Source: Sulfitobacter sp. DFL-14
Lineage (GTDB): Bacteria; Pseudomonadota; Alphaproteobacteria; Rhodobacterales; Rhodobacteraceae
Direction: 5' to 3'
NCBI RefSeq assembly: GCF_003335585.1
Contig: NZ_QBFD01000015.1
Span: 660,122 to 724,121, forward strand
Length of the DNA stretch: 64,000 nt
Shown: positions 21,620-30,280 of the stretch, piece after piece
Layout: every line of letters starts with the position of its first letter
How positions within the stretch are numbered: the first letter of the stretch is position 1
Position numbers and translations under genes: made by a program
The notes under the pieces: generated by a model
Told to the model about the DNA's origin: nothing
Seen by the model: only the letters and a program-made list of their open reading frames with translations
The model's database searches: none

Positions 21620-22545
21620 GACGCATGGTGCTCCAGGTAATGGCGGTAGGTCTTTGCGATCCCGTCGCGCAATGTGGTCGGGGCCTGCCAGCCCCAGGCA
21701 GTTTGCCGGTCGGTGGCGCAGAGTTTCTGTTTCATGCCGACAGGGCGGGACAGGTCGTGGGTGAATGTCCCCTGCCAGCCGATCACCCCGGCGACGGTTG
21801 CGTAATAATCGTTGATCGAATGATCATGACCCAGCCCGATGTTCATGGCACCGGGGAGGCTGGCCGGATCCTGCACCGCTTTCCAGACGGCATCGGCCAG
21901 ATCTCCCGCATACATGAACTCGCGCCGCGCGGTGCCATCGCCCCAGATTTCGACCGTGTCGGCCCCGGTCTGTTTTGCCTCATGCACCTTGTGGATGATC
22001 GCCGGCAGCAGGTGCGAGGCTTTGGGGTCAAACTTGTCATATGGCCCATAGAGGTTGCAGGGGATCAGCGTCTTGTACTGCGCTTCGGGGTCTTCAGCGC
22101 GGATATAGTCGCAGAGTTTCATCGCCATGATCTTGGCAATGGCATAGCCTTCGTTGGTGGGTTCCAGCGGACCGGTAAGGATGCTCTCCTCCCGCAGGGG
22201 GTTCTGCCCCTGTGCGGGATACATGCAGGTCGAGGCGAGGTTGATCAGCCGTGACACCCCGGCGGCGCGGGCCCCCATGATGACATTGCGCCCGATGGCG
22301 ATGTTCTGTTCCAGGAATGCCACCGGATGCGCCATATTCGCCTGGATGCCGCCCACGCGCCCGGCTGCATGGACGATCACGTCGGGCTGCTGTGCGGCGA
22401 TGTAATCGGCGGTCTGGCGGGCATCGGTCAGATCCACCTCGGCGGAGCCGGGGGCCAGCACCTGCCAACCGGACGCGGCCGCATGTTCGCGGATGTTGCG
22501 GCCCACCATGCCACCGCCACCGGTGAGAAAGAGCTTGCCTGCCAC
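21616..22545 (-). CDS. colC: GDP-colitose synthase-like epimerase/reductase (ColC; GDP-fucose synthase family)
   Basis: A 309-residue extended SDR of the GDP-L-fucose synthase family. It has the N-terminal TGGGGMVGRNI glycine motif (residues 8-18), the family-specific GRVGGIQANMAHPVAFL, the STCMYP catalytic Ser/Cys segment and NEGYAIAKI with the YxxxK dyad. Such enzymes epimerise C5 and reduce C4. Being coupled to colD (ATGA), it most likely makes GDP-colitose rather than GDP-fucose; sequence alone does not exclude fucose. GTG start, 3 bases after gmd. Confidence 0.85.
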   Translation of the reverse strand: MAGKLFLTGGGGMVGRNIREHAAASGWQVLAPGSAEVDLTDARQTADYIAAQQPDVIVHAAGRVGGIQANMAHPVAFLEQNIAIGRNVIMGARAAGVSRLINLASTCMYPAQGQNPLREESILTGPLEPTNEGYAIAKIMAMKLCDYIRAEDPEAQYKTLIPCNLYGPYDKFDPKASHLLPAIIHKVHEAKQTGADTVEIWGDGTARREFMYAGDLADAVWKAVQDPASLPGAMNIGLGHDHSINDYYATVAGVIGWQGTFTHDLSRPVGMKQKLCATDRQTAWGWQAPTTLRDGIAKTYRHYLEHHAS

Positions 22546-22548
22546 CGC

Positions 22549-23667
22549 TCAGTCCTCGCGCGACATCTGCGGATCGTAGCCGTGATCCTTCAGCACCCGT
22601 TCGCGCTGGGCGTTGCGCAGGTCGTTTGCGACCATTTCGGCACACATCTCCTGCGCGGTGATCTGGGGCACCCAGCCCAGCTTGGCCTTGGCCTTGGAGG
22701 GATCACCCAGCAGCGTTTCCACCTCTGCCGGGCGGAAATAGCGCGGATCGATGCGGAAAATCACGTCCCCCTCGCGCAGTGCCGGGGCCTTGTCGCCGGT
22801 GATTTTGTCGACGATGCCGATCTCCTCCACGCCGCTGCCTTCGAACCGCAGGGTCAGGCCCAGTTCAGCCGCCGACCATTCGATGAACTGGCGCACGGAA
22901 TACTGGACGCCGGTGGCGATCACATAGTCCTCGGGCCTGTCCTGCTGCAACATCATCCACTGCATGCGCACATAGTCCTTGGCATGCCCCCAGTCGCGCA
23001 GGGCATCGATGTTGCCCATGTAGAGGCAGGGTTCCAGCCCCTGTGCGATGTTCGACAGGCCGCGTGTGATCTTGCGGGTGACAAAGGTCTCGCCCCGGCG
23101 CGGGCTTTCGTGATTGAACAGGATGCCGTTGCAGGCATACATTCCATAGGCCTCCCGGTAATTCACCGTGATCCAATAGGCGTACATCTTGGCCACGGCA
23201 TAGGGGCTGCGGGGGTGAAACGGTGTTGTTTCGGTCTGCGGCGTTTCCTGGACGAGGCCATAAAGCTCCGACGTCGACGCCTGATAAAACCGCGTCTTCT
23301 GATCCATCTTGAGGAACCGGATCGCCTCCAGCAGGCGCAGCGCTCCGGTGGCATCTACATCAGCGGTATATTCCGGAGCTTCAAAGCTGACCGCGACATG
23401 GCTTTGCGCGCCAAGATTGTAGACCTCATCGGGCTGCACCTCGGCCAGGATGCGGGTCAGATTCGAGGTGTCAGTCAGATCGCCGTAATGCAGATGAAAG
23501 TTGCGGTTCCGCTCGTGCGGATCCTGAAAGATGTGGTCGATCCGCTGGGTGTTGAACAGGGATGCGCGGCGCTTGATCCCGTGCACTTCATAGCCTTTTT
23601 CCAGCAGGAGTTCGGCCAGGTAAGAGCCGTCCTGCCCTGTGACGCCGGTGATGAGTGCTTTTTTCAT
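22549..23667 (-). CDS. gmd: GDP-mannose 4,6-dehydratase
   Basis: A 372-residue extended SDR with the Gmd N-terminus ([27 protein letters not shown], residues 4-30). The family-typical [21 protein letters not shown] and catalytic [14 protein letters not shown] segments are present, as is [19 protein letters not shown] with the YxxxK pair. It turns GDP-mannose into GDP-4-keto-6-deoxymannose, the branch point for fucose, perosamine, rhamnose-D and colitose. It is the first gene of the minus-strand gmd-colC-colD operon; the neighbours point to colitose. Confidence 0.97.
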   Translation of the reverse strand: MKKALITGVTGQDGSYLAELLLEKGYEVHGIKRRASLFNTQRIDHIFQDPHERNRNFHLHYGDLTDTSNLTRILAEVQPDEVYNLGAQSHVAVSFEAPEYTADVDATGALRLLEAIRFLKMDQKTRFYQASTSELYGLVQETPQTETTPFHPRSPYAVAKMYAYWITVNYREAYGMYACNGILFNHESPRRGETFVTRKITRGLSNIAQGLEPCLYMGNIDALRDWGHAKDYVRMQWMMLQQDRPEDYVIATGVQYSVRQFIEWSAAELGLTLRFEGSGVEEIGIVDKITGDKAPALREGDVIFRIDPRYFRPAEVETLLGDPSKAKAKLGWVPQITAQEMCAEMVANDLRNAQRERVLKDHGYDPQMSRED

Positions 23668-23787
23668 GTAACTTTCCTGCCGTAACTTTCTGTCCTTCTA
23701 TGTCATCAGATGGCATAGGCCAATACGCTCGGCATTGACGATGCCTGACAGCCGGTGTTCGGTGTGTCCAACTAAAGGAGCCGTCTC

Positions 23788-24480
23788 ATGTATGTAATCG
23801 ACCCGCCCAAGCAGGCCAGCCTTGCCGTGCAGGGAAGCGAAAACCGGTTTCCGATCCGGCGGATATTCTGCGTCGGTCGAAACTACGAAGCGCATGCCCG
23901 CGAGATGGGCAAGGACCCGACGCGCGAGGCGCCGTTCTTTTTCACAAAGCCCGCGGATGCCGCATTGGATACGCCCTGCACGATCCCCTATCCGCCGCTG
24001 ACCGAGAACCTGCATTACGAAATCGAATTGATCATCGCCATCGGCAAGGGCGGCGTGCGGATCGCCGAGGCTGATGTGATGGATCATGTCTGGGGTGCTT
24101 CCGTGGGTCTGGACATGACGCGCCGCGATCTGCAGGGCGAGGCCAAGGAGATGGGCCGCCCCTGGGACTGGGGCAAGGCATTCGACAAATCCGCGCCGAT
24201 TGCCCCGATCAAACCATTGGCGGAGGTCCCCAGTGTCGAAAAGGGGCGCATCTGGCTGGCGGTGAACGGCAAGGTTCGGCAGGACGCGGACCTTTCCGAC
24301 CTGATCTGGTCAGTACGTGAACATGTCTCGATCCTGAGCCATTCCATGGCCCTGGCACCCGGCGACGTGATCATGACCGGCACACCCGCTGGCGTGGGGG
24401 CCGTTGTTACCGGTGACGTGATCACCGGCGGTGTCGAAGGCGTCGGCGAGCTGGAAGTCACCATCGGGCCGCGCGCATGA
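23788..24480 (+). CDS. nagK: Fumarylpyruvate hydrolase (FAH family)
   Basis: A 230-residue FAH-fold hydrolase. FCVGRNYEAHAREMG near residues 27-41 is the fumarylpyruvate hydrolase start of the domain. The metal-binding Glu pair lies in HYEIELI near 76-82, and an Asp is further on. MTGTPAGVG near 194-202 is conserved in the family. In the glutathione-dependent gentisate pathway it splits fumarylpyruvate to fumarate and pyruvate. An isomerase gene overlaps it by 4 bases, supporting this assignment over a general acylpyruvase. A strong AAAGGAG site precedes the ATG. Confidence 0.85.
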   Translation: MYVIDPPKQASLAVQGSENRFPIRRIFCVGRNYEAHAREMGKDPTREAPFFFTKPADAALDTPCTIPYPPLTENLHYEIELIIAIGKGGVRIAEADVMDHVWGASVGLDMTRRDLQGEAKEMGRPWDWGKAFDKSAPIAPIKPLAEVPSVEKGRIWLAVNGKVRQDADLSDLIWSVREHVSILSHSMALAPGDVIMTGTPAGVGAVVTGDVITGGVEGVGELEVTIGPRA

Positions 24481-25136
24481 GCGATCTTGTCCTGCATAAT
24501 TATTTTCGGTCCTCCACTTCTGTCCGTGTCCGGGCCGCGCTGAACCTCAAGGGGCTCAGCTATGACTACGTCCCGCTTTCCCTGCTGAAGGGGGAACAGG
24601 CCAGCGCCGAACATCTGGCGCTGAATCCGTCGGGGCTGGTCCCGACGCTGGTCACGCCGCAGGGCGCGCTGCCGCAATCTCTGGCGATCCTCGAATGGCT
24701 GGACGAGGTGCATCCGGAGCCGCCGCTGTTGCCGGCTGACCCATGGGGCAGGGCGCGGGTGCGCAGCCTGTCGCAGATCGTCGCGCTGGACATCCACCCG
24801 GTCAACAACCTGCGCATCCTCCAGCATCTGGAGGCTGAATTCGGCGTGGACGCAGCGGGCAAGGCGGCCTGGTTCCGCAAGTGGGCCGGGGCGGGCATGC
24901 AGGCGCTTGAGGCGCGGCTGGCCGCCGAGCCTGAGACAGGAAAGTTCTGCCATGGCGATACTGTTGGACTGGCCGATCTGTGCCTCTACGCCCAGGTCCT
25001 GAACAACGCGCGCTTTGAGGTCGACATGAGCAACTGTCCGACCATCCAGAGGATTCACGACAATTGCATGGCGATCCCCGCGCTGGAACAGGCCACGCCG
25101 CCGAACCAGCCGGATGCTTCAACGTCCCGCCTTTGA
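24477..25136 (+). CDS. nagL: Maleylpyruvate/maleylacetoacetate isomerase (zeta-class GST)
   Basis: A 219-residue zeta-class glutathione transferase. The signature SSTSVRVRAALNLKGL (residues 12-27) holds the glutathione-activating Ser-Ser region. LNPSGLVPTL and the PQSLAILEWLDE segment bind glutathione, and the C-terminal helical domain contains GLADLCLYAQ. It isomerises maleylpyruvate to fumarylpyruvate for NagK, with which it is translationally coupled; maleylacetoacetate is an alternative substrate. No ring-cleaving dioxygenase gene is in the window. Confidence 0.83.
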   Translation: MSDLVLHNYFRSSTSVRVRAALNLKGLSYDYVPLSLLKGEQASAEHLALNPSGLVPTLVTPQGALPQSLAILEWLDEVHPEPPLLPADPWGRARVRSLSQIVALDIHPVNNLRILQHLEAEFGVDAAGKAAWFRKWAGAGMQALEARLAAEPETGKFCHGDTVGLADLCLYAQVLNNARFEVDMSNCPTIQRIHDNCMAIPALEQATPPNQPDASTSRL

Positions 25137-25150
25137 CCAAAGGCAGATCA

Positions 25151-25198
25151 CATCGCCAATGTCCCGGGAGCGCGTAGCGCGGCAGGGTATTGGCGATG
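25151..25198. other. Long inverted repeat between convergent genes
   Basis: CATCGCCAAT (25151-25160) pairs perfectly with ATTGGCGATG (25189-25198). CCC/GGG and GCGC/GCGC pairs lie within the 28-base centre, so the RNA would fold into a long branched or bulged hairpin. No T-tract follows. It lies between the nagL and hydrolase 3' ends and is probably a bidirectional terminator or mRNA-end stabiliser. Confidence 0.5.
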
Positions 25199-25218
25199 CA
25201 ATATCAAGGCGGGGCGTC

Positions 25219-26025
25219 CTATCTGATCTGATGCTCTGAAAGGAAATCGAGCAGGCGGGATGCGACGTCGCCCGGCGCATCCCAGATGATCGAATGCCCG
25301 GCGTTTTCCACGGTGAATTCGGTCTTCTTCCCGATCCCGTCGAAACCCGGTTTCGCCAGGGCGGGCGCAACAAGGATATCCTGCGCGCCATAGAGGATCA
25401 GCGCCGGGCAGGTGACGTCTGAAAGGCTTGCCTCTGGCCGGAAGAGCTTGAAGGCGTCAATCTGATGCGCCATGGCTTCGGCGGATTGTGCATAGGGATA
25501 GGCCAATGCGGCCTTGAGCGCCGCTTCCGCATTGCCGGGATCGGTGAAGAACGCGGGCGCAAAGATCCAGGGGTAGAGCGCGCGCAGCCATGTCTCCTCG
25601 CCCTTTGGCATCCGGCGGATGGCCAGCAGCGCGTCGAACACCGCTGTTGTGCGCGGGCTGCGCACCCGGCCCGAGGCCATGACGGTTGCGGATGCAACCC
25701 GGTCTGCAAACAGACCGGCAATCTCAAGCGTCATCAGCCCGCCCATCGAATGCCCCGCCACGTGAAACCGCGCATGACCCAGATGGTCCATCAGCGCGAT
25801 CACGTCGCGGACCATCAGGTCCATTGTCGCCGGTGCATCCTTTGGCGTTGTGCGCCCGGTGCTGCGGTTATCCGGGCGGATTACCGTGAACCTGTCGCGC
25901 AGCAGCGGCACAAGGGGTGTCCAGGCGGCATTGTCGCTGAGCATGCCTGCGAGCAGGACCAGCGGCGGCCCGTTGCCCTCGACCTCGTAATGCAGCGACA
26001 GGTCGTTCAGCGCGAGGTCAGGCAT
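25219..26025 (-). CDS. Alpha/beta hydrolase
   Basis: A 268-residue alpha/beta-hydrolase fold protein. The oxyanion region follows PPLVLLAGMLSD, the nucleophile elbow is GHSMGG (serine near residue 94), and a late catalytic Asp (GAQDILV) and His (GHSIIW near 248) are all visible. Substrate cannot be predicted; 3-oxoadipate enol-lactonase-like and esterase members look similar. It ends the long minus-strand transport/catabolism run and overlaps the P1 peptidase gene by 8 bases, so a role in the same pathway is inferred. Confidence 0.82.
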   Translation of the reverse strand: MPDLALNDLSLHYEVEGNGPPLVLLAGMLSDNAAWTPLVPLLRDRFTVIRPDNRSTGRTTPKDAPATMDLMVRDVIALMDHLGHARFHVAGHSMGGLMTLEIAGLFADRVASATVMASGRVRSPRTTAVFDALLAIRRMPKGEETWLRALYPWIFAPAFFTDPGNAEAALKAALAYPYAQSAEAMAHQIDAFKLFRPEASLSDVTCPALILYGAQDILVAPALAKPGFDGIGKKTEFTVENAGHSIIWDAPGDVASRLLDFLSEHQIR

Positions 26026-27007
26026 TCAGATCGCTCCAGCAGGGCAAGAGGTCACCGGGGCGTGGCGACGCGTGAAAGATCGCGCGGGCGATGGCGCGGG
26101 ACAGGCACAGGGCGGCGGCATGGCCGATCATCATCACATCACCGGGGGTGCAGTCCCCGGTGCTGAGCGCAAAGACCAGATCGCCGTCATGGGGCGTATG
26201 CGCCGGGACCGTTGCGCGCCCGATGCCGTCATGTGCCGCGACGGCGACGCGATGACACTGTGCCTTGGTCAGTGCGGCATCCGTGGCGACAATCGCGATG
26301 GTGGTGTTTTCGCGTGACGATTGCGCGCGCAGCTTCCGGCTGTCCAGCGACATACCAAGGCCGCTGGCAGGATCTGGCCCCAGACCACCGAATTCAGCCC
26401 CCACCTCGAAAGGTGCGGCGTAGAAATGCCGATCCCCCGGTGTGGTCACGGCCCCGACCGGATTGGCAGCGACAAGCGCCCCCACCGTGGTGCCGTCCGG
26501 CAGCACGAGGGAGGCAGAGCCAAGTCCGCCCTTCATCATCGCACTCAGCGCGCCGGTGCCTGCACCGGTCGTCCCCAGTTCAATTTCAAGCGCCGCCGCA
26601 TCGAAGGCCCGCCGCCCCAGCGCGCGATATGGATTGTCGGACCAGGTCTTGTCCCCACCGTTCAGCAGGTCGAACAGGATCGCCCCCGGCACAAGCGGGA
26701 TGACGGCACCGCCCACCTGAAAACCGCGCCCCGCCGTGCGCAGCCCGTCAACAACGCCGGAACAGGCGTCGAGCCCGAATGCGGAGCCGCCCGAGAGCAC
26801 CAGCGCATCCACGGCTTCGACGGATTTGTCCGGGGCAAGCAGATCAGTCTCACGCGTGCCGGGAGCACCGCCCATCACATGCACCGATGCGGTAAAGGGC
26901 GCATCCCCGACAACAACGGTCGTGCCGGATTTCAGCACCTCATCCTGCGCGTTGCCGACCCAAAGACCGGGGACATCCGTGATCAGGTTTCTGGGGCCGG
27001 TGTTCAT
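26018..27007 (-). CDS. P1 (DmpA/NylC-like, S58) family autoprocessing peptidase
   Basis: A 329-residue N-terminal-nucleophile hydrolase of the P1 family. Hallmarks are LSGGSAFGLDACSGVVDGLR (residues 71-90), the TGAGTGA turn (147-153), MKGGLGSAS (158-166) and the ENTTIAIVATD segment. Asn234-Thr235 there fits the known self-cleavage site that frees a Thr nucleophile. Characterised relatives are DmpA (L/D- and beta-aminopeptidase) and NylC (6-aminohexanoate oligomer hydrolase). Sitting with a dipeptide-type transporter, it probably hydrolyses an imported amide or unusual peptide. Confidence 0.85.
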   Translation of the reverse strand: MNTGPRNLITDVPGLWVGNAQDEVLKSGTTVVVGDAPFTASVHVMGGAPGTRETDLLAPDKSVEAVDALVLSGGSAFGLDACSGVVDGLRTAGRGFQVGGAVIPLVPGAILFDLLNGGDKTWSDNPYRALGRRAFDAAALEIELGTTGAGTGALSAMMKGGLGSASLVLPDGTTVGALVAANPVGAVTTPGDRHFYAAPFEVGAEFGGLGPDPASGLGMSLDSRKLRAQSSRENTTIAIVATDAALTKAQCHRVAVAAHDGIGRATVPAHTPHDGDLVFALSTGDCTPGDVMMIGHAAALCLSRAIARAIFHASPRPGDLLPCWSDLNA

Positions 27008-27055
27008 GGGGCGCGCCTGCTTTGGTTCGGGAACAGCATCTGAAAAGGTATCTGG

Positions 27056-27406
27056 TCAGATGCGGGGTTTCGCGGCGGCGGTTGCCGGGTCGCCGGTGTT
27101 CGGCACACCCTTTGGTTCGATCAGCAGAACCTCGCATTCCTGATCGGCGCGTGGCCGGTGGGTCACGCCTTTCGGCACGATAAAGATTTCCCCTGCCTTC
27201 ACTGGATGCGCCTCGTCTTCAAGCTCCATCACCATTTCCCCCTTGAGCACCAGAAAGAAATCATCGGTGTCCTCGTGCAGATGAAACGGGAAAGCGCCCT
27301 GGAATTTGACAACCATGACGTCATTGTCGTTGTAGTCCGCGATCACATGCGGATCCCAGTGGCTGCTGATCCGGGCCAGCTTTCCGGCAAGATTGACGGT
27401 CTTCAT
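27056..27406 (-). CDS. Small cupin-domain protein
   Basis: A 116-residue single-domain cupin. Motif 1 is the PFHLHEDTDDFFLVLKGEM stretch (about residues 35-53), with two His and a Glu-replacing Asp/Asp arrangement. Motif 2 is EIFIVPKGVTHRP (about 71-83) with the late His. A metal site is likely. It could be an isomerase, dioxygenase-like enzyme or a sensor; sequence does not decide. It overlaps the upstream SDR by 4 bases, so it belongs to the same pathway. It is far too short to be gentisate dioxygenase. Confidence 0.75.
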   Translation of the reverse strand: MKTVNLAGKLARISSHWDPHVIADYNDNDVMVVKFQGAFPFHLHEDTDDFFLVLKGEMVMELEDEAHPVKAGEIFIVPKGVTHRPRADQECEVLLIEPKGVPNTGDPATAAAKPRI

Positions 27407-28149
27407 ATGCAGCGGCCGCCGTCGACTTCCATGGCGACACCGGTGATCATGCTGGCTTCGTCCGAGCAGAGGAACAGTGCCGCATTCCCCATGTCCTGCG
27501 GGGTCGAGAACCGGCCAAGCGGGATGGTGGACAGAAACTTCGCCCGCATCTCCGGCGTGTCCTCGCCCATGAAGCTTTTCAGAAGGGGGGTTTCCCCCGC
27601 GACCGGGTTCAGCGCGTTCACCCGGATGCCCTTGGGGGCGAGTTCGACTGCCATTGTCTTGGTCGCGGTGATCATCCAGCCCTTGGAGGCATTGTACCAG
27701 TTCAGGTTCGGACGGGGCGAGACACCGGCAGTGGAGGCAATGTTGAGGATCGCACCCGCCGCGCGTTCCTTCATATGCGGCACCAATGCACGGGCGGTCA
27801 GGTAGACCGATTTCATGTTCACATTGAACACGCGATCAAAATCCTCTTCCGACACTTCATCAAGCGGGGTCGGCAAGTGAGTCACACCCGCATTGTTGAT
27901 CAGGATGTCCACATGGCCCCATTCCTCGATCGCCGTGCGGCACATGTCATTGACGGAAAGGCCGTCGCTGACGTCGACGGTATGTGCGATGGCGTGATCG
28001 CCCATTTCCTGCGCCAGATCGCTTGCGGCGGAACCGTTCAGATCGGCGATCATGACGCGCGCACCGTCTTGCAGGAAACGACGCACGATGCCGGCCCCGA
28101 ACCCGGAGGCGCCGCCGGTGATGATGGCTGTTTTTCCGGTCAGTCTCAT
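27403..28149 (-). CDS. Short-chain dehydrogenase/reductase
   Basis: About 248 residues of classical SDR. The NAD(P) motif TGGASGFGAGI follows the first strand (residues 12-22). An Asp ends strand 2 (MIADLNG), which suggests NAD(H). NNAG is near 88-91, the catalytic Ser in NIASTAG, and YNASKGW supplies the YxxxK. It ends with GVAMEVDGG. Probable 3-oxoacyl-ACP reductase-like or sugar/alcohol dehydrogenase. The ATG at 28149 is chosen because GGAAGGAG lies 7 bases upstream; an in-frame TTG at 28167 is less likely. Confidence 0.85.
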   Translation of the reverse strand: MRLTGKTAIITGGASGFGAGIVRRFLQDGARVMIADLNGSAASDLAQEMGDHAIAHTVDVSDGLSVNDMCRTAIEEWGHVDILINNAGVTHLPTPLDEVSEEDFDRVFNVNMKSVYLTARALVPHMKERAAGAILNIASTAGVSPRPNLNWYNASKGWMITATKTMAVELAPKGIRVNALNPVAGETPLLKSFMGEDTPEMRAKFLSTIPLGRFSTPQDMGNAALFLCSDEASMITGVAMEVDGGRCI

Positions 28150-28217
28150 GGCATGGGCTCCTTCCAAATGAGTGAGGACTCTACTGTGCCGCCTGTCGGA
28201 ACGCTTGCCAAGCCCGC

Positions 28218-28685
28218 TCAGCGTTCGACGCGAAAAGAGAAACTTCCCGCCTGATTGGCAGTTCGCGGCGGGCGGCGCGTGATTTCGCAGACACCTTCGC
28301 AGGCCTCAAGGCATTGCTGCCAGAAAACCATCGCCCCCGCCGGGTTTCTTGCCACACCAAGAACCCAATCCCCGCCAAGCGCGAGAAATATCATCTCGGC
28401 GGCCTGGGTGCCGATGCCCTGATGCCGGTGGGCGGGCAGGATGGTGAATTCGGTCAATTCGTGGGTGCCGTCGGGGTGGTTCCAGACCAGGGCAAAGCCG
28501 ATGGGCACGCCGTCCTGTTCGATCAGATAGGGATGGCGGCCGGGTTCGATCCAGTAGCGGTCCAGCGCATTGGGAAAGAAGGCCGGGCCATTTGGCAGCA
28601 CTTCCCGGAAATAGCTGCGGGCCATCCCGTCAAGGACGGCGCGGCGCGACTCCGGCACCGGGGCTATGGAAATCCTGGCCGTCAT
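28218..28685 (-). CDS. GNAT family N-acetyltransferase
   Basis: A 155-residue GNAT-fold protein. The acetyl-CoA pyrophosphate-binding turn appears as ILPAHRHQGIGTQAAEMI (the R/Q-x-x-G-x-G/A motif, about residues 82-99) after strand 4 (THELTEFTI). The substrate is unknown; single-domain GNATs acetylate amines such as antibiotics, amino acids or protein N-termini. It overlaps the ABC ATPase gene (ATGA), so it is translated with the transporter and may modify the imported amine or peptide. Confidence 0.78.
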   Translation of the reverse strand: MTARISIAPVPESRRAVLDGMARSYFREVLPNGPAFFPNALDRYWIEPGRHPYLIEQDGVPIGFALVWNHPDGTHELTEFTILPAHRHQGIGTQAAEMIFLALGGDWVLGVARNPAGAMVFWQQCLEACEGVCEITRRPPRTANQAGSFSFRVER

Positions 28686-30280
28686 TCTGCCGCGTGCATT
28701 TCCGGCAGGACCGGGGCTGCGTCAATCAGGCTGCGGGTATAGGGGTGCTGCGGGTTGTCAAAGGTGTCGCCCGTCGGCCCTTCTTCGACGATCTTGCCCG
28801 ATTGCATGACCAGCACGCGGTCTGTCACGGTCCGCACCACCGACAGATCATGTGAGATGAACAGATAGGTCAGATCATAGGTGCCGCAAAGCTCTGCCAG
28901 CAGATCGAGGATCTGCGCGCGCACGGAGACGTCCAGTGCGCTGACGGCCTCGTCGAACAGGATCAGTTCGGGCCGGATGATCAGCGCGCGGGCGATGGCG
29001 ATGCGTTGCCGCTGCCCGCCGGAAAATTCGTGGATGTACTTGCGGGCGTCCGCCGGGGTCAGCCCAACGGCGGTCAATGCCTCGTCAATCGCCCGTGTCC
29101 GGTCTGCGCCGGCCGGCGGGTCGGGCAGCAAGTGAAACGGTTCCGTCACCAGACGGTCCACCCGGTGCCGGGGGTTGAAACTGCCAAAAGGATCCTGGAA
29201 CACCACCTGCATCTTGCGCCGCACCGCAAGGTTGGGCGCATTGCCCGAGAATACCGGCGCCCCGTCCAGTGTGATCGTGCCGGACTGAACCTGCTCAAGC
29301 CCCAGCACCGCGCGGGTCAGGGTGGATTTTCCACACCCCGACTCCCCGACAAGGCCAAGCCGCTCGCCCCGGTGGATGGTAAAGGACACGTCATCCACGG
29401 CACGGAAATGCCCCGCCGGGCTGAACAGGGTCGTGCGCGGCAGACGGTAGTCGCGGCTGACATTCGTGACCTCAAGCAGTGGCGGCTGAGCGGCGACCTC
29501 GGGCAGGGAGACCTGGTGGCCGGAGGCGGCGAAGAGCATCTTGGTATAGGAATGATTCATGTGCCGCAGCAGATGCCCGGTTTCACCCTCTTCCACCACC
29601 TCGCCCTCGCGCATCACAGTGATGCGGTCTGCCATGTCGGCCACCACGGCGAGGTCATGGGTGATCATCATCAGGCCCATCCCGTCGGCGCGGGCCAGAT
29701 GCTTGAGCAGGTCGAGGATCTGCGCCTGGGTCGTGACGTCCAGCGCGGTGGTGGGTTCGTCGGCGATCAGCAGGCGGGGCCGCAGCGCGATGGCCATGGC
29801 GATGACGACACGCTGGCGCTGGCCACCTGACAATTCGTGCGGATAGCGGCCAAGCGGGAACCGGTCCTGCGGCAGACCCACGCGGGTCAGCGTCTCTGCC
29901 GCGCGGATCTCAGCGGCGGCGCGCGATATGCTGCGGTCGTGGATGCGGATCGTCTCGGCGACCTGCGCGCCGATGGTCTGCACCGGATTGAGCGCGGTCA
30001 TCGGCTCCTGAAAGACCATGCCGATGTCGTTGCCCCGGATGCCGCAAAGCGTCTTTTCGTCCTGCTGCGTCAGGTCCGTCTCGCCCAACATGATCCGGCC
30101 CTTTGTCTGCGTTCCCTTCGGCAGGAGCTGCATCGCTGCCAATGCTGTCAGCGATTTGCCCGATCCGCTTTCGCCGGTGATGGCGACGATCTCGCCCGCG
30201 GCGATGGACAGGGTCACGTCCCGCAGGATGTCGAGACCGTAGATCGACAGCGACAGGTTCTGGATCGACAGCAGGCTCAT
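28682..30280 (-). CDS. Double ATP-binding subunit of a peptide/nickel-type ABC transporter
   Basis: About 532 residues carrying two fused ABC ATPase domains, equivalent to DppD plus DppF (also like GsiA/YejF). First domain: Walker A GESGSGKS at residues 36-43, signature LSGGQRQRV and Walker [13 protein letters not shown]. Second domain: Walker [10 protein letters not shown], signature FSGGQRQRI, and [12 protein letters not shown] where the usual Pro after Glu is Ala. Each is followed by a C-terminal oligopeptide-transporter tail. The frame is open to 30628, but ATG 30280 overlaps the permease stop and gives the normal N-terminus. Confidence 0.92.
   Translation of the reverse strand: MSLLSIQNLSLSIYGLDILRDVTLSIAAGEIVAITGESGSGKSLTALAAMQLLPKGTQTKGRIMLGETDLTQQDEKTLCGIRGNDIGMVFQEPMTALNPVQTIGAQVAETIRIHDRSISRAAAEIRAAETLTRVGLPQDRFPLGRYPHELSGGQRQRVVIAMAIALRPRLLIADEPTTALDVTTQAQILDLLKHLARADGMGLMMITHDLAVVADMADRITVMREGEVVEEGETGHLLRHMNHSYTKMLFAASGHQVSLPEVAAQPPLLEVTNVSRDYRLPRTTLFSPAGHFRAVDDVSFTIHRGERLGLVGESGCGKSTLTRAVLGLEQVQSGTITLDGAPVFSGNAPNLAVRRKMQVVFQDPFGSFNPRHRVDRLVTEPFHLLPDPPAGADRTRAIDEALTAVGLTPADARKYIHEFSGGQRQRIAIARALIIRPELILFDEAVSALDVSVRAQILDLLAELCGTYDLTYLFISHDLSVVRTVTDRVLVMQSGKIVEEGPTGDTFDNPQHPYTRSLIDAAPVLPEMHAAE

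Noticed and set aside
27056-27406. Cupin considered as gentisate dioxygenase to complete the nagK/nagL pathway
   Set aside because: Only 116 residues with one cupin; gentisate dioxygenases are bicupin proteins three times longer.
28540-28560. GGTTCGATCC stretch resembling a tRNA T-arm
   Set aside because: Lies inside the GNAT coding region with no acceptor or anticodon arms around it.
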